A DNA stretch of 10,504 nucleotides from F1-60-MAGs163 sp046091165 (GTDB lineage Bacteria; Actinomycetota; Thermoleophilia; Solirubrobacterales; Solirubrobacteraceae): positions 1 through 10,504 of the forward strand of contig JBJTBE010000045.1 in NCBI GenBank assembly GCA_046091165.1. The letters run 5' to 3'. The notes under the pieces were generated by a model that was given only the letters and a program-made list of their open reading frames with translations, had not been told where the DNA came from and did no database searches. How positions within the stretch are numbered: the stretch's first letter is position 1; each line of letters starts with the position of its first letter. A program made the translations under genes and the position numbers. This document shows, in pieces, positions 1-5,318 of this stretch.

Positions 1-310
1 TCCCGGCGTGGCCGGCGGCGGCTCGGAGCTGCTCGACCTGCACGTGCTGCTGATCGGCCTGGCCGCCGCGGTACTCAGCTCGACCATTCCCTACATCCTC
101 GAGACCGAGGCGCTGCGGCGCATGCCGGCGCGGATCTTCAGTGTGATGATGAGCCTTGAGCCGGCCGCGGCGGCGGTGATCGGGCTGGTGGTGCTCGGCC
201 AGCTGCTGAGCCTGCGAGAGGCGGTGGCGGTGGCGATGGTCGTGATCGCGGGGATCGGGGTGACCCGCGGCGGGGAGGCACCTCCGCCGCAGGCCGCGAT
301 CGAGGCCTGA
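1..310 (+). CDS. EamA/RhtA-like exporter, C-terminal part (5' end outside window)
   Basis: The frame is open from the left edge of the window and stops at a TGA at 308-310, so about 102 C-terminal residues are visible. They form hydrophobic helices: a segment LLIGLAAAVLSSTIPYILE, then MPARIFSVMMSLEPAAAAVIG, then a last helix AVAVAMVVIAGIGV. The stretch R-x-P-x-R-x-F-S-x-x-M-S-L-E-P-A-x-A-A-x-x-G with a following G-x-x-L is typical of the second EamA repeat of the drug/metabolite transporter superfamily, and is closest in my memory to the threonine/homoserine exporter RhtA. Such proteins have about 10 membrane helices and export amino acids or related metabolites. The substrate cannot be told from this part. 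The gene is convergent with the small membrane-protein gene that ends one base further on. Confidence 0.85.
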   Translation, partial: PGVAGGGSELLDLHVLLIGLAAAVLSSTIPYILETEALRRMPARIFSVMMSLEPAAAAVIGLVVLGQLLSLREAVAVAMVVIAGIGVTRGGEAPPPQAAIEA

Positions 311-311
311 G

Positions 312-632
312 CTACCAGCGGTCCTTGCGCCGGGTGATGGCCTGCCAGTAGCCCAGCAGCGATGCCGGGGCGGCAAAGGCCTGGAAGGAGACGGCGTAGA
401 TGAAGAGGCCGACCGGGTCGCGATAGCGGGGCAGGCCCGCCCGGTCCCACACTCCGTCCTCCTTCCAGGCCACGAAACGCAGGATCACGAAGTTGAGCAG
501 GAGCACCGCGAACGTGAGCCAGCTGATCACGTAGAAGCGGCCGGTCAGGGCGAGGATCACCCCGGGCACCATCACCACGATCAGGGCGAAGTCGATCCAC
601 GGCAGGACGTAATGGTCCGTGGTGTCACCCAA
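312..632 (-). CDS. Small membrane protein resembling the C-terminal tail of a processive GT2 glycosyltransferase; possible remnant
   Basis: This is a 106-residue frame with a TTG start at 632 and TAG stop at 312-314. It has two adjacent hydrophobic segments (about residues 14-30 and 34-52), a basic/polar stretch (RFVAWKEDGVWDRAG), a third hydrophobic segment (about 72-95) and the ending TRRKDRW. The pattern R-x-R-D-P-V-G-L-F-x-Y followed by P-A-S-L-L-G-Y and a basic end with final W resembles, from memory, the membrane tail of PgaC/hyaluronan-synthase-like family-2 glycosyltransferases. The catalytic domain with its D-x-D and Q-x-x-R-W motifs is absent. The space where it would lie is occupied by the alkyltransferase gene on the other strand. 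No convincing ribosome binding site precedes the TTG, and the first ATG is only at residue 21. It may be a degraded remnant or a stand-alone small membrane protein. Confidence 0.5.
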   Translation of the reverse strand: MGDTTDHYVLPWIDFALIVVMVPGVILALTGRFYVISWLTFAVLLLNFVILRFVAWKEDGVWDRAGLPRYRDPVGLFIYAVSFQAFAAPASLLGYWQAITRRKDRW

Positions 633-662
633 ACCGGGCAGGTGTGTATATCTTCTGGGGCA

Positions 663-1193
663 ATGAACGGCGACGTCCTATCCGCCTGCCCGGCCCGGAC
701 TGCGCTGGGCACCTTCGCGGTCGTGGCCGGCTCCGGCGGCGTCAGGCGCGTCCACTTTCCGGGCGGGGAGGCCCAGGTTCTCCTCGAGTCCCCAGGGCGT
801 CGCGGCAGGGGACCGGCGGGCGGGGGGTCCGTCGGCGACCTGGCGTCCGAGGCTGCGGCCGAGGTAGAAGCCTGGTTTTCCGGCGAGCTTCGCGTGTTCT
901 CCGTTCCGGTCGACCTGGGCGCCGTCAGCGGCTTCCAGCGCCGGGTGCTCGAGGCGGCAGGCGAGATTCCCTTCGGCGAGACGGTCAGTTACAGGGAGAT
1001 GGCGATTGCCGCCGGCTCTCCGGACGCCGTTCGCGCTGCGGGCACGGCAATGGGGGCCAACCCGGTCCCGATCCTTATCCCGTGCCACCGCGTGATTCGT
1101 TCCGACGGCAGTCCTGGCCTTTACGGGGGCGGGGAGGAGCTCAAGCGCCGGCTGCTGGAGTTCGAGGCGGCCGCGGTCGGCGCGGTCGCCTGA
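663..1193 (+). CDS. ogt: Methylated-DNA--[protein]-cysteine S-methyltransferase (OGT/MGMT)
   Basis: This 176-residue suicide DNA-repair protein moves alkyl groups from O6-alkylguanine (and O4-alkylthymine) to its own cysteine. The C-terminal DNA-binding/methyltransferase domain is complete. Residues 97-116 contain IPFGETVSYREMA. The arginine-finger region AVRAAGTAMGANP is at about 122-134. The active-site motif is P140-C141-H142-R143-V144, followed by I-R-S-D-G and the conserved Y-G-G-G-x-E-x-K-R-x-L-L segment. The N-terminal domain (1-85) is diverged, as is usual. The frame is open from an ATG at 612, but I chose the ATG at 663: it places ALGTFAV near the N-terminus as in relatives and follows a G-rich stretch (TCTGGGG) four to five bases upstream. 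The extension to 612 would overlap the opposite gene. The gene ends 9 bp before the convergent cupin gene. No adaptive-response regulator (Ada/AlkA) is next to it. Confidence 0.93.
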   Translation: MNGDVLSACPARTALGTFAVVAGSGGVRRVHFPGGEAQVLLESPGRRGRGPAGGGSVGDLASEAAAEVEAWFSGELRVFSVPVDLGAVSGFQRRVLEAAGEIPFGETVSYREMAIAAGSPDAVRAAGTAMGANPVPILIPCHRVIRSDGSPGLYGGGEELKRRLLEFEAAAVGAVA

Positions 1194-1202
1194 AGAGGCC
1201 GG

Positions 1203-1595
1203 TCAGCCGGCCATCGGGTCCGGCGCGCCGAGCCCGGTCCACTCCGGCGGCTCGTAGGCCTTGCCGGGAACACCGCTCAGGATCAGCAGCCGCAGTCCCT
1301 CGGGGCCGACCATCACCGCCCGCTTGGCCGACGGGCCCACCCGGACCAGCGTCTCGGGGTCGATCGCGAACTCCTCGCCGTCGACCTCCATCCAGCCTCC
1401 GCCGGACAGCACGATGTAGACCTCTTCCTGGCTGTCGTGGTCGTGGGTGTGCTCGGGATACCCGGCGAAGTCGGGCGGAAACTCCTCGATCGCCATCCCG
1501 AAGGACTCGACCCCCAGCTCGGCGCGGGCCTTGCGCAGCGCCCCGCCGAAGGTGGCTTCCATGTCGTCGATCTTTCGCAGCGTGTAATCGGCCAT
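1203..1595 (-). CDS. Small single-domain cupin protein with a changed second metal motif
   Basis: This 130-residue cytosolic protein holds one cupin barrel. Motif 1 is clear: G45-x-x-x-H49-x-H51-x-H53-x-x-x-E57-E58-V-Y-I-V-L-x-G65, then G-W-M-E-V-D-G-E. In motif 2 the usual metal-ligand histidine is missing: the sequence reads PETLVRVGPSAKRAV, with K91 about where P-x-x-x-H is normal. The C-terminal end GKAYEPPEWTGLGAPDP and the beginning (YTLRKIDDMEATFGGALRKARAELGVESFGM) are typical of a small actinobacterial cupin group of unknown substrate. The ATG at 1595 is preferred over upstream in-frame options because the added 21 residues are not cupin-like. No AG-rich ribosome site is visible, so a short-leader or leaderless mRNA is possible. 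A 12-bp palindrome lies 16 bp upstream of the start codon. Confidence 0.82.
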   Translation of the reverse strand: MADYTLRKIDDMEATFGGALRKARAELGVESFGMAIEEFPPDFAGYPEHTHDHDSQEEVYIVLSGGGWMEVDGEEFAIDPETLVRVGPSAKRAVMVGPEGLRLLILSGVPGKAYEPPEWTGLGAPDPMAG

Positions 1596-1610
1596 GGGCA
1601 CAAGGGTGGC

Positions 1611-1622
1611 CGAACCGGTTCG
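1611..1622. promoter_or_regulatory. 12-bp perfect palindrome between cupin and DUF5666 genes (candidate operator)
   Basis: CGAACCGGTTCG is identical to its reverse complement over 12 bp. It lies 15 bp upstream of the cupin start codon, where a repressor would block transcription or early elongation of that gene. It is also about 150 bp upstream of the divergent DUF5666 gene. No regulator gene is adjacent, so the cognate factor is unknown. The site could be chance in GC-rich DNA, although the central A/T positions make it less trivial than a pure G/C palindrome. Confidence 0.35.
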
Positions 1623-1669
1623 TGCGGTCAAGGGCGGTAAACCCCGGGAATCACGCATCTCTTGCCGTT

Positions 1670-1687
1670 TCTCAGGGTTTTCTCAGA
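1670..1687 (+). promoter_or_regulatory. Tandem direct repeat, 11-bp period: candidate OmpR/PhoP-family response-regulator site
   Basis: Two copies of TCTCAG(G/A) are separated by GTTT, so the repeat period is 11 bp, about one helical turn. This is the geometry of OmpR-family response-regulator sites; the Mycobacterium tuberculosis PhoP box, TCACAGC-N4-TCACAGC, has the same spacing and a related sequence. The longer match TTTCTCAG occurs at 1668-1675 and 1679-1686. The site is 83 bp upstream of the DUF5666 start codon, in an A/T-richer island suited to a promoter. A short inverted repeat, TTCTC-AGAG-GAGAA (1680-1693), overlaps the second copy. No convincing -10/-35 pair was identified. Confidence 0.4.
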
Positions 1688-1753
1688 GGAGAAGCGTCAC
1701 ATCCGGCCAAACCGGCTGTTCTAAGCCCCGACAATGCAGACCCTCCCCCCAAC

Positions 1754-1759
1754 AAGGAG
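1754..1759 (+). promoter_or_regulatory. Ribosome binding site deciding the DUF5666 protein start
   Basis: AAGGAG stands 10 bases before the ATG at 1770. This supports that start over the in-frame ATG at 1734, which has no such site and would add 12 residues in front of a signal peptide that is already complete. Confidence 0.75.
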
Positions 1760-1769
1760 AACCAGGACC

Positions 1770-2894
1770 ATGTCCATCAGAACTCTCGCCGCCGGCCTCG
1801 CCGCAGTCGGGCTCATCGCCTCGATTCCGGCCGGTGCCTCGGCTGCCGGCCTCTCGCGTGCCGCCGACCCGGACCGCGACGGCCTCTCCACCAAGGCCGA
1901 AAAGCGGATCGGCACCAAGCCCCGCAAGGCCGACACCGACCGCGACCGCCTCAACGACGGCCGCGAGGTGCGCCTAGGCAGCAACCCGCTCAAGGCCGAC
2001 ACCGACGGCAACGGAACCGCCGACGGGCGCCAGCTTCGCGGCGGCGACCACCCGTGCGGGCCCGCCACCGTCGGCACTGTCGCATCGGTCGGCGCCACCT
2101 CGGTGACGGTGACCCGCGCCGACGGCACGGAGAAGACCTTCACCGCCACCACCGCCACCGTCCTTCGCGGCATCACCGACCGTGACGGCAGCGGCGCTCC
2201 TACCATCGCCGACCTGCAGGCCGGCGACGAGGTGGCCGTGCGTGCCTCGAAGGAAGACCCGACCGTGGCGACGATGATCGCCATCAAGCCCGCGGGCCCC
2301 GGCGCCTACGCCAGGGGTACCGTCTCGGCCGTCGATTCGGCTTCGATCACGATCGCCCTGGCCGACGGGAGCAGCAAGAGCTACACCGTCAACTCCTCCA
2401 CGGAGGTCAAGGGTCCGGACCGTGACGCCGACGGCTCCGTGACCGTCGCCGACATAGCGGTCGGCGACAAGGTCGAGGTCGAGGCTTCTTCGAGCGATCC
2501 TTCGGTCGCCGAGGAGATCAAGGTCCAGGGGACCAAGGTCTGGGGCACGGTCTCGGCGCTCGGCTCGAGCTCGGTGACCGTGACCACGGCGATCGGGACC
2601 TCGGTCACCGCGACGGTCAACTCGAACACGAAGTTCCGGGTGCCCGACACCGACGGCAGCGGGGCCCCGGGCCTGGCCGACCTGGCGGTCGGCCAGCAGG
2701 TCGGGATGATCACGATCGACTCCGGCGGGACGACCATCGCCCTGGCCATCGGAAGCGAACTCGGCGGTCGCCCCCCTCGCCACCATGACGACGACGAGGG
2801 CGATGACGCCCCGGGCTTCGGTGGACCGCGTGGCGACCGGGGCCCCCGCGGCGACCGCGGACCGCGTGGCCCGCAGGCTCCCGAGGACGACTGA
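1770..2894 (+). CDS. Secreted protein: Ca-binding-type Asp repeats, three DUF5666-like repeats with EF-like loops, collagen-like tail
   Basis: This is a 374-residue protein. Residues 1-26 are a Sec signal peptide with a probable cut after ASA. Residues 33-86 hold three Asp-rich, thrombospondin-type-3-like units (DPDRDG, DTDRDRLNDG, DTDGNGTADG). Three repeats of about 72 residues follow (102-173, 182-253, 258-328), each of the form G-T-V-x-(S/A)-(V/L)-x-x-x-S-(V/I)-T-(V/I) ... VGD-x-V, like the small beta-barrel DUF5666 domain. Each repeat carries an inserted 12-residue loop with ligands at EF-hand/dockerin positions 1, 3, 5, 6 and 12: DRDGSGAPTIAD (137-148), DRDADGSVTVAD (217-228) and DTDGSGAPGLAD (293-304). 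The tail has an acidic/His patch (RHHDDDEGDD) and six Gly-X-Y triplets (352-369). Calcium-dependent folding outside the cell is inferred; substrate and partner are unknown. The gene is monocistronic between its own candidate promoter region and a hairpin. Confidence 0.88.
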   Translation: MSIRTLAAGLAAVGLIASIPAGASAAGLSRAADPDRDGLSTKAEKRIGTKPRKADTDRDRLNDGREVRLGSNPLKADTDGNGTADGRQLRGGDHPCGPATVGTVASVGATSVTVTRADGTEKTFTATTATVLRGITDRDGSGAPTIADLQAGDEVAVRASKEDPTVATMIAIKPAGPGAYARGTVSAVDSASITIALADGSSKSYTVNSSTEVKGPDRDADGSVTVADIAVGDKVEVEASSSDPSVAEEIKVQGTKVWGTVSALGSSSVTVTTAIGTSVTATVNSNTKFRVPDTDGSGAPGLADLAVGQQVGMITIDSGGTTIALAIGSELGGRPPRHHDDDEGDDAPGFGGPRGDRGPRGDRGPRGPQAPEDD

Positions 2895-2926
2895 CCCCGC
2901 CCCTCCTCGCGGGACAGCGCAGTGCC

Positions 2927-2952
2927 GAGCGGCGCCCCCCGGGGCGCCGCTC
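2927..2952 (+). terminator. Strong GC hairpin after the DUF5666 gene
   Basis: GAGCGGCGCCCC (2927-2938) pairs perfectly with GGGGCGCCGCTC (2941-2952) across CC, giving a 12-bp arm. It starts 32 bases after the stop codon. The following CTCGTTGC is only weakly U-rich, as is common in very GC-rich actinobacteria. It probably ends the DUF5666 transcript before the monooxygenase gene. Confidence 0.6.
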
Positions 2953-2965
2953 CTCGTTGCGGGGC

Positions 2966-2980
2966 CGGCTCGTTGAGCCG
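2966..2980. promoter_or_regulatory. Inverted repeat upstream of the monooxygenase gene
   Basis: CGGCTC-GTT-GAGCCG has 6-bp arms and a 3-bp centre and lies 39 bp upstream of the monooxygenase ATG. It may be an operator, or a second hairpin of the preceding terminator. No regulator gene (such as the EthR found beside ethA in mycobacteria) is adjacent. Confidence 0.3.
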
Positions 2981-3019
2981 AGGCTGCGAGACTCGCCCGG
3001 CGCCCCGGCGCCCAGCCCG

Positions 3020-4534
3020 ATGACCACCGCCACCGCAGAAAGCCACTTCGACGTCCTGATCGTCGGCGCCGGGATTTCCGGAATCGGGATGGGATGCCAC
3101 CTGCGCCGCAGCCTGCCGGGCCACAGCTTCGCCATCCTCGAGGCGCGCGAGGCGATCGGCGGCACGTGGGACCTCTTCCGCTATCCGGGGATCCGCTCGG
3201 ACTCCGACCTTCACACCCTCGGCTACGCCTTCAAGCCGTGGACGCAGGACGACGCGATCGCCGACGGACAGTCGATCCTGGACTACATCACCGAGGCGGC
3301 CGACGAGAACGGGGTGACGGAGCACATCCGCTTCGGCCGGCGCGTCGTCGGCGCCTCCTGGTCGAGCGAGACGGCCCTGTGGACGGTCGAGGTCGAGGAG
3401 GTCGATACGGGGGAGCGCACCGCGCTCACCGCCCGCTGGCTCTTCGGTGCCACCGGCTACTACCGCTACGACCGCGGCCACCGTCCCGACTTTCCCGGCG
3501 AGGAACGCTTCACCGGCCCGATCGTCCACCCGCAGTTCTGGCCGCAGGAGCTCGACTACTCCGGCCGGCGCGTGGTGGTGATCGGCAGCGGCGCTACCGC
3601 GGTGACGCTCGTTCCCGCGCTGGCGCAGGAGGCTGCGCGCGTGACGATGCTTCAGCGCTCCCCGACCTACGTCCTCCCGGTCCCGGCGGAGGACCGCCTC
3701 GCCAACTGGATGCGCGACCGCCTGGGCCCGATGGTCGCCTACCGGGTGACCCGCGCCCTGCACATCGCCGGCCAGCAGGTCGTCTACCGCCTCTGCCGCC
3801 GCTTCCCGGGGATGATGCGCCGCTGGATCCGCCGGGTAAACGTCAAGTACCTGCCCGAGGGCTACCCGGTCGACGTCCACTTCAAGCCCGACTACGACCC
3901 GTGGGACCAGCGGCTCTGTGCCGTCCCCGACGGCGACCTCTACCGGGCGCTGGCCGACGGCAGCGCGTCGATCGTCACCGACCGGATCGCCGGCTTCACC
4001 GAGACCGGAATCGAGCTGGAGTCGGGGGAGAGCCTCGAGGCCGACATCATCGTCACCGCGACCGGCTTCGAGCTTCTCTTCATGGGTGGCATCGAGGTGG
4101 CGGTGGACGGGGAGGCGGTCGACCTGTCCGATGTGTGGGTCTTCAAGGGGATGATGTTCAGCGGCGTGCCGAACTTCGCCCTGGCCGTCGGCTACACCAA
4201 CTCCTCGTGGACTCTGAAGGTCGACCTGGTCTGTGACCACTTCTGCCGGCTGATCCGGTTTACCGAGTCGCTGGGCTGCCAGGCGGCGGTGCCGAAGCTC
4301 ATCGGGCCGATCGAGGAGCGGCCGCTGCTCGACTTTGGCGCCGGCTACGTCAAGCGCTACGAGGACGAGCTCCCCCGCCAGGGAGCCCGGGCCCCGTGGC
4401 ACCTCACCCAGGCCTACCCGGTCGACGCCCGCTACCTGCGCCACGGCCGGGTCGACGACCCGGAGCTGCGCTTCTTCTCGGCCGGTGCCCCTTCCGGGGC
4501 GCCGGAGCCGGCTACCGCTTCAGCCAGCTCCTGA
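3020..4534 (+). CDS. EthA-like FAD/NADPH Baeyer-Villiger monooxygenase
   Basis: This 504-residue flavoprotein would insert oxygen next to a carbonyl using FAD, NADPH and O2. It aligns along its whole length, from memory, with mycobacterial EthA (about 489 residues), the activator of ethionamide. The FAD-binding G16-A-G18-I-S-G21 is followed by G-G-T-W-D-L-F-R-Y-P-G-I-R-S-D-S-D at about 47-63. The Baeyer-Villiger fingerprint F-x-G-x-x-x-H-x-x-x-W-P is exact (F164, G166, H170, W174, P175). The NADPH-binding motif is G189-S-G191-A-T-A. Further shared blocks are LPEGYPVDVHFKPDYDPWDQR, DIIVTATGFEL and VGYTNSSWTLK. I chose the ATG at 3020 because it begins just before the first beta strand (FDVLIVGAG); an upstream TTG at 2957 would add 21 non-conserved residues. 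No good Shine-Dalgarno site is visible. Its last 23 bp overlap the convergent M23 gene. The natural substrate is unknown. Confidence 0.93.
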   Translation: MTTATAESHFDVLIVGAGISGIGMGCHLRRSLPGHSFAILEAREAIGGTWDLFRYPGIRSDSDLHTLGYAFKPWTQDDAIADGQSILDYITEAADENGVTEHIRFGRRVVGASWSSETALWTVEVEEVDTGERTALTARWLFGATGYYRYDRGHRPDFPGEERFTGPIVHPQFWPQELDYSGRRVVVIGSGATAVTLVPALAQEAARVTMLQRSPTYVLPVPAEDRLANWMRDRLGPMVAYRVTRALHIAGQQVVYRLCRRFPGMMRRWIRRVNVKYLPEGYPVDVHFKPDYDPWDQRLCAVPDGDLYRALADGSASIVTDRIAGFTETGIELESGESLEADIIVTATGFELLFMGGIEVAVDGEAVDLSDVWVFKGMMFSGVPNFALAVGYTNSSWTLKVDLVCDHFCRLIRFTESLGCQAAVPKLIGPIEERPLLDFGAGYVKRYEDELPRQGARAPWHLTQAYPVDARYLRHGRVDDPELRFFSAGAPSGAPEPATASASS

Positions 4535-5087
4535 GCTTCGGGGCCGGGTCGACCGCCCGGCCGCCCCTGTACCAGCCAGGGGCCGTCCACCACTCGAAGT
4601 GCAGGTGGCAGGTGCTGGCCCGCCCGGTCTGGCCGACGCGTCCGACGATCTCGCCGGCGCTGACGCGCTCGCCGACCTTCGGGCTGGCCGGCGAGGCGAG
4701 GTGCATGTAGGCGTAGTTCTCGCCGCCGGCGACCCGCACGACGAGCAGGTTGCCCGCCGCGCCCTCGAACTCGTTCTCGGTCACGCGCCCGGCCATCGCG
4801 GCGACCACCGGCGCGCCGCAGGCGGCGAGCAGGTCATGGCCCTCGTGGCCGCGGCCGCCGCCGAAGGCGTTCTCGGCGGTGCCCCACGAGAAGTCACCGC
4901 GCAGCGGGAAGACGGGACCGGCCGCCGCACGGCTGGCGGCGCTTACCGCCTGCGTGATCGCCTCGCCGTCGAGCTCGATGCTGACGGCGGGTTCCCGGGC
5001 GGCCCCGGAGGCCGCGACGGTTGCCGCTCCGGCGGGAGCGGCCACGGCGATGCAGGCGAGCGCGGCGAGAATGGTCTTCCTGGGCAC
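4512..5087 (-). CDS. Secreted M23-family metallopeptidase (cell-wall endopeptidase), under c-di-AMP riboswitch
   Basis: This 191-residue protein starts with GTG at 5087, chosen for the GAGGAG site 7 bases upstream. Residues 1-22 are a signal peptide (cut near AGA-AT). The LytM/M23 zinc site is complete: H81-x-x-x-D85 (in GRGHEGHDL) and H161-L-H163-F-E, with the additional catalytic-type H129 in YAYMHL. The conserved G-x-P-V-V-A-A-x-x-G-R-V follows the first motif. Such enzymes cut peptide cross-links of peptidoglycan outside the membrane. There is no LysM, SH3 or coiled-coil domain, so the protein is little more than one catalytic domain plus a short linker. C90 and C160 could form a disulfide. 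The leader carries a riboswitch, which links wall hydrolysis to c-di-AMP. The gene's 3' end overlaps the convergent monooxygenase by 23 bp. Confidence 0.92.
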   Translation of the reverse strand: MPRKTILAALACIAVAAPAGAATVAASGAAREPAVSIELDGEAITQAVSAASRAAAGPVFPLRGDFSWGTAENAFGGGRGHEGHDLLAACGAPVVAAMAGRVTENEFEGAAGNLLVVRVAGGENYAYMHLASPASPKVGERVSAGEIVGRVGQTGRASTCHLHFEWWTAPGWYRGGRAVDPAPKLRSWLKR

Positions 5088-5094
5088 GTCGTAA

Positions 5095-5100
5095 CTCCTC
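5095..5100 (-). promoter_or_regulatory. Ribosome binding site of the M23 gene, just outside the riboswitch
   Basis: GAGGAG on the minus strand lies 7 bases before the GTG at 5087 and about 8 bases after the conserved 3' strand of the riboswitch (AGGC at 5111-5108). This closeness makes control of translation initiation by the aptamer plausible. Confidence 0.8.
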
Positions 5101-5103
5101 GGC

Positions 5104-5231
5104 TTGGGCCTGCGGGGTTAGCTGACGGGCTCGCGCGCCTTTCGTACACGCCGGCCTGCTCTGAGACCGGTTAGCCCCCAAGTTGGGTCCCCCGCCCCCG
5201 GGGGCCGTGGCGCCCGGGGTTCGGCAGTGTT
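5104..5231 (-). ncRNA. c-di-AMP riboswitch (ydaO/yuaA type) in the leader of the M23 gene
   Basis: Reading the minus strand, the conserved blocks of this class occur in order. CUGCCGAACCC (5227-5217) corresponds to UUGCCGAAUCC of the Thermoanaerobacter aptamer. GGGGGACCC (5193-5185) corresponds to GGAGGAACC. CUUGGGGGCUAACC (5182-5169) corresponds to UUUGGGGUUAAUC. A variable arm follows (5168-5131). The hallmark CCCGUCAGCUAACCCCGCAG and then GC (5129-5108) corresponds to CCCGACAGCUAACUCCGGAGGC. P1 forms from GCC (5225-5223) and GGC (5110-5108) and looks short. This class normally switches genes off when c-di-AMP binds, and in actinobacteria often precedes wall hydrolases, which fits the M23 gene here. 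A small hairpin, CCTTGC-N7-GCAAGG (5250-5232), sits immediately 5' of the aptamer. Confidence 0.87.
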
Positions 5232-5318
5232 CCTTGCGAGCCGGGCAAGGTAGGGGAGGGCCGCGGGGCAGGGCGCAAGCGGCCGTTCAGGGGGGCTGAG
5301 CGCCCGTGGCTACGGCCC
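5232..5318. other. Intergenic stretch between the SDR gene and the riboswitch
   Basis: Both flanking genes are on the minus strand. The stretch should contain the promoter of the riboswitch-M23 transcript and the end of the SDR transcript. On the minus strand I see a hairpin, CCTTGC-N7-GCAAGG (5250-5232), next to the aptamer, and a weak GGGC-N5-GCCC hairpin shortly after the SDR stop. No -10/-35 pair is convincing and no small ORF with a ribosome site is evident. Confidence 0.4.

Noticed and set aside
644..2185. 513-residue plus-strand ORF
   Set aside because: It crosses the ogt gene, the antisense cupin gene and the start of the DUF5666 gene in a different frame, and its product is Arg/Pro/Gly-rich as expected from a GC-rich shadow frame.
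2823..2880. GC-rich direct repeats at the 3' end of the DUF5666 gene as a regulatory element
   Set aside because: They are explained by the in-frame Gly-X-Y (GPR/GDR) triplets.
2381..4444. 687-residue minus-strand ORF
   Set aside because: It is antisense to the monooxygenase and the DUF5666 gene, both with clear domain motifs. Its translation shows no domain and lies in the frame that GC-rich codon bias leaves open.
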